Source: UBA9732 sp963621975
GTDB taxonomy: Bacteria; Spirochaetota; Spirochaetia; Sphaerochaetales; Sphaerochaetaceae
Reading direction: 5' to 3'
Assembly: GCA_963621975.1 (NCBI GenBank)
Contig: CAVFGI010000003.1
Location: 41,860-105,859 of the forward strand
Length of the DNA stretch: 64,000 nucleotides
This document shows, piece after piece, positions 17,767-26,798 of this stretch. Under the pieces are notes generated by a model, which was not told the DNA's origin, did not search any database, and was given only the letters and a program-made list of their open reading frames with translations. Every line of letters begins with the position of its first letter. Position 1 is the stretch's first letter. Position numbers and translations under genes: made by a program.

Positions 17767-18741
17767 TCAATAGGCTTGAGCATCATTTATCTTGCCAAAA
17801 CCATCTTCTTTTCGTGGATATGTAGCAATATACCAATCACTCAATGTGTCAGTGTCATCCAAGCCCAAAATACGTGCCATAGACCTCTTGGCCGTACTAT
17901 TGGTAGAGTCAATAGCCGGGCCAATCCAAGTGCCATTCGCCCTAGCCCACTTTACTCTCTCCTTGGTTGCATTGGTCCCAAAATATTCTTCTCCATCCCG
18001 ATATTTAGAATAAATAGCAACATCTAAAATCTCAGCTCCTGGAGAAGGAGAAGAGGCCAAGACAAGCACTCCGTTGTCATTTGGAAGAAGTTTATCTGAA
18101 ACAGAGAAGAAGCCTGCTTTTGAGACATCTTGTTCATAATCTTCATCAATAAATGCAACCACAACAAAATCCCCTTTACTCACAGCAATGTCCCCAAACA
18201 CATACATAGAGTCATAATCATCAGGTATTCCACTGTACAAGGCCATTCCTGCTAAATTGCCAGAAGAGATAGCAAGAAGCTCTACGCGGTCAGGATTATC
18301 TTCATTACCTTTGGTTGTGAATTCATTTATCACCATCTTAGGAAGATTTGGATTATAGCCCCATACACTTATTTCAAGCCCTGTGGTATTACCATAATAA
18401 TCTTGAACCCTCCCAGAAAGTTGAGACTTTGTTCCTCCTTTTAAAGAGGAATTTAAAGTAACATATACGCTCTTACCATCTGCTCTAGCAATAAATGGAC
18501 TAAAAGATTTTCCGTAAACCTTGACCGGCTCATCAAAATCCAAACGTACAATTGAACTAGCTATAGAATTCACAGACAGTAATACTGGACTTTTATTGTC
18601 TTTATCTAAAAAAACATTGATCAAAGCCATCTCTTCATCTGGTTGAGCACATGCAATTGCTAGTCCCAATATGAAGACTGCAAATAAAAGAAGCAATAAC
18701 AAAGGAAATAACCAACCACTTTTTTTGATATTCTTTTTCAT
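17767..18741 (-). CDS. Lipoprotein with a lamin-tail domain
   Basis: 324 aa. Signal peptide with a long Leu-rich core ending in GLAIAC, a lipobox. Residues 45-125 look like a beta sandwich. The segment beginning MVINEFTTKGNEDNPDRVEL is the hallmark opening of the lamin-tail (LTD) Ig-like fold, found in bacterial surface proteins and secreted nucleases. No nuclease motif is present. Probably outer-membrane or periplasmic, with a binding role. RBS AGGAGG precedes the ATG. Confidence 0.8.
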   Translation of the reverse strand: MKKNIKKSGWLFPLLLLLLFAVFILGLAIACAQPDEEMALINVFLDKDNKSPVLLSVNSIASSIVRLDFDEPVKVYGKSFSPFIARADGKSVYVTLNSSLKGGTKSQLSGRVQDYYGNTTGLEISVWGYNPNLPKMVINEFTTKGNEDNPDRVELLAISSGNLAGMALYSGIPDDYDSMYVFGDIAVSKGDFVVVAFIDEDYEQDVSKAGFFSVSDKLLPNDNGVLVLASSPSPGAEILDVAIYSKYRDGEEYFGTNATKERVKWARANGTWIGPAIDSTNSTAKRSMARILGLDDTDTLSDWYIATYPRKEDGFGKINDAQAY

Positions 18742-18835
18742 TTCGCATTCCTCCTAATAATTAATTCAAAAAAAAGGTAAAAATTATTGCGATTTATCCA
18801 AAGATTGTGGAAAATAATTGAGTTTGAGTTGAAAT

Positions 18836-21370
18836 ATGGAAGAGAAAAGATATAACCAACTGACTTTTCATTGGAATGGAACAGGAATAGTTGATAAAAA
18901 TAAATGTGATATTTGGATTTGGTGGGACGGAGAAGCTGGTAAAGGCTACCCTCTAGAAAAAGATCAATATGGTCTTGTTTGTACCGTAAAAATACCAGAC
19001 AAAATCATCAAAGTAGGCTTTATTGTCAGAACAAATTGCTCAACCCCATGTGCTACAAGTTGGGGAATTGCAACAAAGGATTTCCCATATGACAGAGTTG
19101 CAACAATAACAAGCAATAATACAACAATTTATCTAAAAGCCGGGGATGCGGTTCAGTATCAAAGTAATGACAACGGCAAAACGTTGAATCCAATAACCTT
19201 CTTCACTTTTGCAGGAATGGAAGATAAAGATAAAGTAAGTTTTATTCTTGAACCAGCAAAAAAATTTACAAACTTATCTCAAATAAAAATAAAAGACCAC
19301 AACGGAAAAGTTTTTGAAATTGAAGAATGCTCTTGTTTAGGAAATGTAGTTGCTTCTGGAACAGTAAAAATCAAAGGACAATTTGATATTACAGAAACCA
19401 ACACAATTGAAATTGAAGGTTATGGAGAAAAAACAATAGTCCCAACGGGAGTCTTTGACAGTCAATGGTTCATAGAAAACTATACCTATGATGGCCAAGA
19501 CCTTGGATCAAACATAGTTAAGGATAAAACATTATTCAAACTTTGGGCTCCAACAGCAAAAAAGGTGCTTCTAAAACTTTTTCAAAATGGAAATAGTGGT
19601 GAAGCCTTTAAGTCTGTTGAGATGACAAAGGAAAACAAAGGGCTCTGGACAGCCACAACAGCTGAAGGACATGGCACATACTACACCTATGAAGTTACTA
19701 CAGCCGTTGGAAGGGCAGAAGCTGTAGACCCATATGCAAAGGCTGTTGGAGTTAACGGAAATAGAGCAATGGTGGTTGATTTGGCAACTACCAACCCAAA
19801 AAACTTCACTAATGATTCATTTCAAGCCACCATTGACACTTATTCTAATGCCGTAGTATGGGAAGTTCATGTTCGCGACTTTTCTAACATGAATCCGCAA
19901 TCTAGATATCCGGGAAAGTTTCTAGCCTTTACAGAAACAGGATTGAAAAACTCTAGTGGATTCTCAACAGGTATTGATCACTTAAAGGAACTTGGAATTA
20001 CTCATGTGCAACTTCAACCTATTTTTGACTATGCCACGGTTGACGAATCAATAGTAAACGATACTAGTAAGGCCTCTCAGTTTAACTGGGGCTATGATCC
20101 CAAAAACTACAATGCGCCAGAAGGCAGTTATTCCACTGATCCATTTAATGGAGAAGTAAGAATACAAGAACTAAAAAAGGCAATTCAAAGTCTTCATGAA
20201 AACAATATAGGTGTAGTGATGGATGTGGTTTACAACCACAGTTATCATTCAGATTCCTCTTTAAACAGAATTGTTCCCTACTACTATTACAGATACACAC
20301 CAAACGGAACAAATTCAAATGGCAGTGGATGTGGAAACGAAACTGCTTCAAATAGAACAATGTTCAGAAAATTCATGATTGACAGCTTAAAATATTGGGC
20401 AACGGAATACCACATTGATGGCTTCCGGTTTGACCTAATGGCAATTCATGATGTTCAAACCATGCAGGAAATTGAAAAAGCTCTGCATAAAATAAATCCA
20501 AAATGTCTAATCTACGGTGAAGGTTGGTCAGGTGGTATTTGTAGCTACAACTACAATCTTCTTGCATATCAAGGAAACATCTCAAACATTACAGCAACCA
20601 AAGGTTCTGTTGGTTCAGTTGCTGTTTTCAATGATGTAACAAGAGACGGCCTAAAAGGAGAAGTTTTTAATTCTCTTTCTAAAGGTTATATTAATGGCAA
20701 TGCCAACAGAGAAAATGCCAATAAGGTTGCCTTTGGCATTAAAGGCGGATATGGTACAGCTGGCATTTCTTGGTCTGTTAAGCACGGCATGGTAGTAAAC
20801 TACATGAGTGCTCACGATAACAATACACTTTGGGACAAACTAAGACTTTCAAATCCACGAGCTTCAGAAATAGATTTAGTTAGAATGAATAAGCTTGGAA
20901 TTGCAATTATAATGATTTCTAAGGGTATGCCTTTCATGCTTGCAGGAGAAGAAATCCTTAAAAGTAAAGAGGGAGACTCTAATAGCTATAAATCAAGCGA
21001 CAAAATTAACAATATTGACTGGGAAAAACTTACCATTGGCTCAAAAGAAGAGGATTTGTTTTCATGGTATAAAAATCTCATAAAAATGAGAAATAATAAT
21101 CCAAAACTTTGGAATGCCGATATTTCTTGCAATATTCTTGGAAATCAGGCTATTGAAGTGATTTATAAAATTCATGGGGAAATCGTGGGTTTTGCCGTAG
21201 TAAACCCTACTTTACACTCCTTTTTCAGTTCCCTTCCTACTACAAATGCAACTACAAGCTGGCAAGTTCTTTTGGACGGCAAAAACTTCAATTTAGAAAC
21301 AGAGATAAAAGATAGAATTTGTGTTCCTGCCTTCTCAGTAATTTTTGCAAAAAGCGCTAACATTATATAA
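18836..21370 (+). CDS. pulA: Type I pullulanase (GH13), cytoplasmic
   Basis: Hydrolyses alpha-1,6 branches of pullulan, glycogen or limit dextrins. 844 aa without signal peptide. Residues 1-115 form a CBM41-like starch-binding module (WNGTGIVDKNKCDIWIWWDG). A CBM48-like domain follows near residue 230 (LFKLWAPTAKKVLLKLF), then the GH13 barrel. The type I signature appears as NWGYDP (about 417-422). The nucleophile Asp is in DGFRFDLMAIHD (about 526), the acid/base Glu in YGEGWSGG (about 560), and the third Asp in SAHDNNTLWDKL. It acts on imported dextrins or internal glycogen. Confidence 0.94.
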   Translation: MEEKRYNQLTFHWNGTGIVDKNKCDIWIWWDGEAGKGYPLEKDQYGLVCTVKIPDKIIKVGFIVRTNCSTPCATSWGIATKDFPYDRVATITSNNTTIYLKAGDAVQYQSNDNGKTLNPITFFTFAGMEDKDKVSFILEPAKKFTNLSQIKIKDHNGKVFEIEECSCLGNVVASGTVKIKGQFDITETNTIEIEGYGEKTIVPTGVFDSQWFIENYTYDGQDLGSNIVKDKTLFKLWAPTAKKVLLKLFQNGNSGEAFKSVEMTKENKGLWTATTAEGHGTYYTYEVTTAVGRAEAVDPYAKAVGVNGNRAMVVDLATTNPKNFTNDSFQATIDTYSNAVVWEVHVRDFSNMNPQSRYPGKFLAFTETGLKNSSGFSTGIDHLKELGITHVQLQPIFDYATVDESIVNDTSKASQFNWGYDPKNYNAPEGSYSTDPFNGEVRIQELKKAIQSLHENNIGVVMDVVYNHSYHSDSSLNRIVPYYYYRYTPNGTNSNGSGCGNETASNRTMFRKFMIDSLKYWATEYHIDGFRFDLMAIHDVQTMQEIEKALHKINPKCLIYGEGWSGGICSYNYNLLAYQGNISNITATKGSVGSVAVFNDVTRDGLKGEVFNSLSKGYINGNANRENANKVAFGIKGGYGTAGISWSVKHGMVVNYMSAHDNNTLWDKLRLSNPRASEIDLVRMNKLGIAIIMISKGMPFMLAGEEILKSKEGDSNSYKSSDKINNIDWEKLTIGSKEEDLFSWYKNLIKMRNNNPKLWNADISCNILGNQAIEVIYKIHGEIVGFAVVNPTLHSFFSSLPTTNATTSWQVLLDGKNFNLETEIKDRICVPAFSVIFAKSANII

Positions 21371-21378
21371 CTTCCGTG

Positions 21379-21400
21379 TGGTATAATTTTCCCTGCACGG
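21379..21400 (+). promoter_or_regulatory. Extended -10 promoter of the starch operon with inverted repeat
   Basis: TGG-TATAAT (21379-21387) is an extended -10 element. CCGTG (21374-21378) and CACGG (21396-21400) form an inverted repeat around it with a 17-nt centre. A regulator bound there would cover the promoter; the repeat could instead be a weak stem after pulA. A small ACTTTT-AA-AAAAGT palindrome follows near 21405. Confidence 0.45.
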
Positions 21401-21441
21401 ACGACTTTTAAAAAAGTTCTGTTTGTGTAGTGGAGGACAAA

Positions 21442-23124
21442 ATGAAAAAAATACTAATTGCTCTACTTGCTCTAGCGCTGCTAGTAACAAGTTGTACAAC
21501 AGTAGCAAAAACAGATGTTGTTTCATCTGACACAGTCACTGTTGGCTGGTATGATGGAAGTAAACTACTCAAAGAAGAACAGGTAGAAGTAGGTTCTAAG
21601 CTAACCCCTTGGGCTCCTGAAAAGGAAGGCTCAACGTTCATGGCTTGGTACTCAGAAGCATCAAAGACAATCCTTTTTGATTTTGATACTGCCATCACAG
21701 AAGATACAGATCTCTTCGCTGGTTTTAAAGGTGGTTTTGTAGAAGATACAAATACTTGGTGTCTAATTGGTTCTGGTGCCGGAACCCTCAAAGCTTCAAA
21801 CTGGAGCGAATCTGCTGACGTTGAAGAAAACTTCAAACTCACAAAAGACACAACAGAAAACACAAACATCTTCAGAATCAACAACGTTGTCCTTTATGCA
21901 GGCGATGCTTTCCAAATTCGTGTAATGGGAACTTGGACAGGACAGCACGGTGTTGGCTATCTTGATGGTTATACAGTTCTTGCAGAGGCAGATGGAGACA
22001 TTGTTGGTGAAGTCCTTGTTGATGGAGAACGTTGGTTCTACGCAAATGGTGGCTTTGGAGAGCAGGCAACAGGTTGGAATGCTAACGTAGCAAAGAGCGG
22101 TATCTACAATATCACTCTTGAAACAAATCCGGGCTCAAGTGCTTACGATGTAATCTATTTTGAAAGAATAGGCGATGCTCCAGAGATTTCTATCACAAAC
22201 GATATGTATGTTGTTGGAACAGTTTTCGAATGGAATGCAACAGAAGAAGGCAAAATGGCAACTGATGCAATCAGAGAAGATTTCTCTTTAACAGTCAACA
22301 TCACAGAAGACAAATATGCAGAATGGGCACTTGATCCAAACGGAGATATGTGCGCAGCACTTAAGGTTCTCAATGATGTTAACGGAACATGGTACGGCGT
22401 AAGTGAAGAAGACTTTAATGCAACTAGCTGGACACTTACTCCTGGGGCTGTTGAGAATCTCCTTCTTAGAGCGGGTCAGTACAACATTACTTATAATGTA
22501 ACAGAAGACAAGGCAACAGTCACAACATCAGAAAAGGGATATTTCCTTGCTGGTGTTATAAATGGTGAAGATTTCTGGAATTGCAAATCAGGTGTTCAGC
22601 TTGAAGCTACAGATGATCCAAATACCTATGTTGGCTACTATACATTTACAGAAGCTGACACAGCTTCTTGGATTGCAGAAAGTGGCAAGAAGGGAGCATG
22701 TAAGGTTGTTTCCGGATACAGTGGCTGTGATGCAGACCTCTGGTTTGGAACACAGGAAAGTGGCGACAACTACATGGTTGATGACTATGGTCTTTACGAG
22801 ATTACACTTCACCTAGATGGCGAAAGTGGCTTCATCTCACTTGAGAAACTTGAAGGACTCTTCCTTGTTGGAACACTCAAAAACGGTAACACTTGGAGAG
22901 CTGAAGCTCAATTCAAGATGAGTGGAAACTCTATTGTTTACACTTTTGAAGCAAAAGACAGCAACACATGGTGTGCTCCTGACTTTGCAGCAGTTAAGAT
23001 TGTTAATGTTGATGCAGCTGGAAACGTAACATGGTATGGAGATCCAAGTGGAAACAATGTAATGATTCCAACAGCTGGTACCTATACAATCACTCTTGCT
23101 GATGGTGTTGTCACAGTAAAGTAA
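21442..23124 (+). CDS. SusE/SusF-like starch-binding lipoprotein
   Basis: 560 aa lipoprotein (signal peptide ending LLVTSC). Residues 25-90 resemble an InlB-type repeat (VTVGWYDGSK, ending DTDLFAGFKGG). The rest reads as about four consecutive beta modules with Trp-rich, aGDxF-like surfaces (VVLYAGDAFQIRVMG, GYFLAGVINGEDFWN, GLFLVGTLKNGNTWR), the style of SusE/SusF carbohydrate-binding domains. Likely holds starch or maltodextrin at the cell surface. GGAGG 5 nt upstream sets the ATG at 21442. malE follows after 16 nt. Confidence 0.75.
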   Translation: MKKILIALLALALLVTSCTTVAKTDVVSSDTVTVGWYDGSKLLKEEQVEVGSKLTPWAPEKEGSTFMAWYSEASKTILFDFDTAITEDTDLFAGFKGGFVEDTNTWCLIGSGAGTLKASNWSESADVEENFKLTKDTTENTNIFRINNVVLYAGDAFQIRVMGTWTGQHGVGYLDGYTVLAEADGDIVGEVLVDGERWFYANGGFGEQATGWNANVAKSGIYNITLETNPGSSAYDVIYFERIGDAPEISITNDMYVVGTVFEWNATEEGKMATDAIREDFSLTVNITEDKYAEWALDPNGDMCAALKVLNDVNGTWYGVSEEDFNATSWTLTPGAVENLLLRAGQYNITYNVTEDKATVTTSEKGYFLAGVINGEDFWNCKSGVQLEATDDPNTYVGYYTFTEADTASWIAESGKKGACKVVSGYSGCDADLWFGTQESGDNYMVDDYGLYEITLHLDGESGFISLEKLEGLFLVGTLKNGNTWRAEAQFKMSGNSIVYTFEAKDSNTWCAPDFAAVKIVNVDAAGNVTWYGDPSGNNVMIPTAGTYTITLADGVVTVK

Positions 23125-23140
23125 TAGACTAGAGGTTTTT

Positions 23141-24415
23141 ATGAAGAAAGTATTAGTTTTTATTTTGCTCATTGCCCTAAGTCTCAGCTGTGTCTTTGCT
23201 GGTGGCAATAGCGAAAGTAAGGCTTCTGAAACAACAAAGACAGAACGCACAAAGTACGTTCTTACTGTTTGGGGAGCACAAGAAGACCAAGAGCTTCTCA
23301 AAGAACTTTGTAATGCATACGCACAAGCTCATCCAGAAAACGACTATAAGTTCTTGTTTGGTGTCCAAGCTGAGACAGATGCTGCTGATAAGGTTCTTAA
23401 TGATCCAGAATCGGGTCCAGACGTATTCTCTTTTGCAAGTGACCAAATTAACAAGCTCATTCAGGCTGGTGCTCTTGCCCGTATAGGTGGGACGGCTCTT
23501 GATACTCTTAAGGCAAACAACAGTGAAGCAAGCGTTGATTCTGCAACCGTTGTAATCAACGGAGAAGATCAAGTTTATGCTTATCCTTGCACCGGAGATA
23601 ACACATACTTCCTTTGCTATGATAAGTCGCAACTCACAGAAGAGGATGTTAAAAGCCTAGATAAAATTATTGCGGTTGCAGCAGACAAGGGAAAACAGGT
23701 AGCTTTCCGTCTTTATGATGATGGCTGGTACCTTAGCTCTTTCTTCTTTGCAGATTCCAATTTAAAGTATGAAGTTACTTATTCAGAAGACCTTACAGAA
23801 AAATCGGTATCTATCAATTATGATAGTACAGATGGCTTGGAGGTAATGAAGGCCTTGAGAAGTTATTTTGCAAATAGCGCTTTCACTGGCAATGTTGATG
23901 ACTCCAAGATTATTGCTGGCATCACAAGTGGAAATCTAATTGCTGTTGTTACAGGCACATGGAACATGAAAGCAATCAAGGCTGTTTGGGGTGAGAATAC
24001 TGGTGTAGCTGTGCTACCAACTGCAAATATTGGGGGAGAAGAAGTTGCTCTCAATGGTTATTTTGGCTATAAACTCATTGGTGTGAATGGCTATTCTCAA
24101 AACAAGGCAGAAGCTCACAAGCTTGCCCAGTGGCTCACAAACGAAGAGAGCCAGAAAAGACGTTTTGAGGTGCGTGGATTTGGGCCTACAAATAAGAATG
24201 TCATGGCATCTGAAGAGGTTCAGAATGATGATGTTATTAGTGTAGTACTTAAAGAAGCAACTTACTTCAGAACACAAAAGGGCGTTCCAAGTACTTACTG
24301 GACTCCAATGGCAAGCTTAACAAAGCAATTCCTTGATGCAGAAAATCCAATGACAATTACTGACAACGAACTTCAAGCTTTATTGGATTCTCTGTGTGCA
24401 CAGGTTAGAAAATAA
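23141..24415 (+). CDS. malE: Maltodextrin-type ABC solute-binding protein
   Basis: Periplasmic sugar-binding protein, 424 aa, family 1 (MalE-like). The signal peptide is most likely cut after VFA. The mature chain opens with KYVLTVWGAQEDQELLKELC, typical of the first lobe, and continues with PDVFSFASDQINKLIQAGAL and the Gly/Thr-rich second-lobe ligand segment (IAVVTGTWNMKAIK). Neighbours (pullulanase, MalF, MalG, GH13) imply maltose or maltodextrin. A strong terminator directly after it should make MalE more abundant than the permeases. Confidence 0.9.
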   Translation: MKKVLVFILLIALSLSCVFAGGNSESKASETTKTERTKYVLTVWGAQEDQELLKELCNAYAQAHPENDYKFLFGVQAETDAADKVLNDPESGPDVFSFASDQINKLIQAGALARIGGTALDTLKANNSEASVDSATVVINGEDQVYAYPCTGDNTYFLCYDKSQLTEEDVKSLDKIIAVAADKGKQVAFRLYDDGWYLSSFFFADSNLKYEVTYSEDLTEKSVSINYDSTDGLEVMKALRSYFANSAFTGNVDDSKIIAGITSGNLIAVVTGTWNMKAIKAVWGENTGVAVLPTANIGGEEVALNGYFGYKLIGVNGYSQNKAEAHKLAQWLTNEESQKRRFEVRGFGPTNKNVMASEEVQNDDVISVVLKEATYFRTQKGVPSTYWTPMASLTKQFLDAENPMTITDNELQALLDSLCAQVRK

Positions 24416-24435
24416 CCTCAATTTTTGACATTTAT

Positions 24436-24478
24436 GGGCGGACGAGAGTCTTTAAAGGCTTTCTCTTCCGCCCTTTTT
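24436..24478 (+). terminator. Intrinsic terminator between malE and malF
   Basis: GGGCGGA pairs with TCCGCCC, extended inward by GAG/CTC pairing around a roughly 15-nt loop, and is followed by TTTTT. It lies inside an otherwise co-directional operon, 10 nt before malF, so partial readthrough would set subunit ratios. Confidence 0.88.
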
Positions 24479-24488
24479 CCTTAAGAAA

Positions 24489-25931
24489 ATGAATAAAGAA
24501 AAAAACAATTTCAAACAACTTGCCTGCAGAATTGGGACCTCTTTTTCCAATTATGCTAAAGGCTTTTCTAAAGGCAATGCTTGGACCAAAGGCTCCTATT
24601 TTGTAATGGGACTTGGTCATATATCACGAGGACAGATTTTAAGAGGGCTGTTTTATCTTTTTGTAGAAATCTTATTTATCCTCTATCTAGTATTCTTTGG
24701 TGGATTATACCTTCATTTATTTTTCTACGGTTTCTTTGACCATGGAACGGTTGGAATAGTTGAAACGCATGATTACTGGAATGAAGAACTTGGTGTCTAC
24801 GACAAAATAACAGGAGACAACAGCTTTAAAATTATCCTTTACGGAATTCTTACAATATTCATCATAATCTTCTTCATTCTTCTTTACAAAAACAGCATAA
24901 AAGAAAGCATTGATTTAGAAGAAAGGCAGAAAAAACACAAACCAATCATGAAAATTAGGGAAGATCTAGCAAGTTTTGTAGATGGTAAATTTCACATCAC
25001 CCTACTCTCTTTGCCTATGCTTGGACTTTTTGTATTCACTTTTGTCCCCCTAATTACAATGATTGTTATAGCCTTCACCAACTATGATGCCTCAACAGAG
25101 GTTCCACAACACTTGTTTAGTTGGGTAGGTCTTAAAAATTTTGCAGATATCTTTGGAGGCAACACGACGTTATCGGCTACATTCTTAAGAGTCCTTGGCT
25201 GGACCTTGGTTTGGGCCTTCTTTGCAACCTTCAGTAATTACTTTGGAGGAATGATTCTTGCCATGCTTATTAACAGGAAAGGAATCAAATTCAAAAAAGT
25301 ATTTAGAACAATCTTTGTTATGACAATAGCTGTCCCACAATTTGTATCACTTATGATAATGAGTAAAATGCTAACTGCAGGAGACAGCCTAGAAATGAGT
25401 GGAATAATCACTCAATTCTTCTCAAGAGTATTTAACTTTAACCTTAAATTTGGAATAAACATAACACAAACAAGAGTTGCAATCATTCTTGTTAACATGT
25501 GGATTGGAATCCCATATACAATGCTTATTTGTTCAGGAATTCTCATGAATATTCCTGCAGATCTTTATGAAAGTGCAAGAATTGATGGGGCTGGTCCAGT
25601 CACACAATTTTTTAAAATTACACTTCCATACATGATGTTTGTCACAGGACCATATTTGATAACCCAATTCGTTGGAAACATAAACAATTTCAACGTAATT
25701 TACCTACTTTCAGGAGGGGGTCCTGGAGACCTTCTCAAATACACAGAGGGAGCAAAAGGAACAGACCTCTTAATTACTTGGTTGTACAAGCTTTCTCTTG
25801 GTGTAGATAGGAATTACAAGCTAGCTTCCGTCATTGGAATCTTGGTATTTATCATCTCTGCAAGTCTGTCTTTACTTGTCTATAACAGATCTGCTTCAGT
25901 AAAGAAGGAGGATGAATTCCAAAATGGCTAA
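24489..25931 (+). CDS. malF: Maltodextrin ABC transporter permease MalF
   Basis: Inner-membrane permease, 480 aa. An N-terminal extension contains membrane segments near residues 50-85 and 115-140 and a short periplasmic part. The conserved six-helix core starts around residue 175. The EAA loop is DLYESARIDGAGPVTQFFKI near residue 360. The NFNVIYLLSGGGPG segment is characteristic of MalF. The start lies 10 nt beyond the terminator and has no strong RBS. malG overlaps its end by 8 nt. Confidence 0.92.
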   Translation: MNKEKNNFKQLACRIGTSFSNYAKGFSKGNAWTKGSYFVMGLGHISRGQILRGLFYLFVEILFILYLVFFGGLYLHLFFYGFFDHGTVGIVETHDYWNEELGVYDKITGDNSFKIILYGILTIFIIIFFILLYKNSIKESIDLEERQKKHKPIMKIREDLASFVDGKFHITLLSLPMLGLFVFTFVPLITMIVIAFTNYDASTEVPQHLFSWVGLKNFADIFGGNTTLSATFLRVLGWTLVWAFFATFSNYFGGMILAMLINRKGIKFKKVFRTIFVMTIAVPQFVSLMIMSKMLTAGDSLEMSGIITQFFSRVFNFNLKFGINITQTRVAIILVNMWIGIPYTMLICSGILMNIPADLYESARIDGAGPVTQFFKITLPYMMFVTGPYLITQFVGNINNFNVIYLLSGGGPGDLLKYTEGAKGTDLLITWLYKLSLGVDRNYKLASVIGILVFIISASLSLLVYNRSASVKKEDEFQNG

Positions 25932-26796
25932 TCAAAAAAAACAAAAAAGTCAAAAACGCATTACTAGAGCAGTAAACACCCTAGTATATGCAATACTAAT
26001 CATAATGAGTGTCATTTGGCTCATTCCCCTGTTGTATTTAGTTGTTCAATCATTCAGAGGCGAACCTGGAGCTTGGAGCTCAACATTCTTCCCAAAAACT
26101 TGGACGCTAGACAACTATAAGAACCTCTTTTCCAACACCCCGTTTAATCAATGGTTCTTAAATACCCTTCTAGTTGCATCCTGCTCTTGTATCATCACTA
26201 CAGCTTTTGTTCTCTCAGTAGGCTATACGTTTAGTCGTATCAAATTCCGTGCCAGAAAACCACTAATGAACATCATGCTAGTTCTTGGCATGTTCCCCGG
26301 ATTCATGAGCATGACAGCTGTCTACTTTCTCTTAAAAATCATCCTTCCCAACAACTTTCAAAGCCTGTTGAGCTTAATCATTGTATACAGCGCAGGAGCC
26401 GCACTATCTTACTACATAGCAAAGGGTTATTTTGACACCATCCCAAAAGCTCTAGACGATGCTGCCACAATTGATGGTGCAACAAAAGCCCAAATCTTCT
26501 GGAAAATCATCATTCCAATGAGCAAGCCAATAGTCATCTACACCATCCTAACATCCTTCATTTCTCCATGGTGCGACTACATATTCGTCTCCTTTATCAT
26601 GAGTGGAGTCCCCGATATCAGTCGCTACACTGTCTCTCTTGGAATGTATAAATGGCTCGAACGAGAGCAAATCCAGCAATACTTCACAACCTTCTGCGCC
26701 GCTGCAGTTGTGGTTGCAATCCCAATCACTGGACTCTTCTTGTGGCTCCAAAAGTACTATGTGGAGGGCATTGCCGGAGGAAGCGTAAAGGGATGA
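25924..26796 (+). CDS. malG: Maltodextrin ABC transporter permease MalG
   Basis: Inner-membrane permease, 290 aa, six membrane segments. EAA loop at KALDDAATIDGATKAQIFWK (about residues 178-197), and the MalG-type ending with YYVEGIAGGSVKG that contacts the ATPase. AAGGAGG ends directly before an ATG at 25912, which is too close, so the ATG at 25924 (12 nt spacing, reading MANQKK) is preferred. No malK accompanies it here. The ATPase at 994-2097 is the nearest candidate. Confidence 0.92.
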   Translation: MANQKKQKSQKRITRAVNTLVYAILIIMSVIWLIPLLYLVVQSFRGEPGAWSSTFFPKTWTLDNYKNLFSNTPFNQWFLNTLLVASCSCIITTAFVLSVGYTFSRIKFRARKPLMNIMLVLGMFPGFMSMTAVYFLLKIILPNNFQSLLSLIIVYSAGAALSYYIAKGYFDTIPKALDDAATIDGATKAQIFWKIIIPMSKPIVIYTILTSFISPWCDYIFVSFIMSGVPDISRYTVSLGMYKWLEREQIQQYFTTFCAAAVVVAIPITGLFLWLQKYYVEGIAGGSVKG

Positions 26797-26798
26797 TT

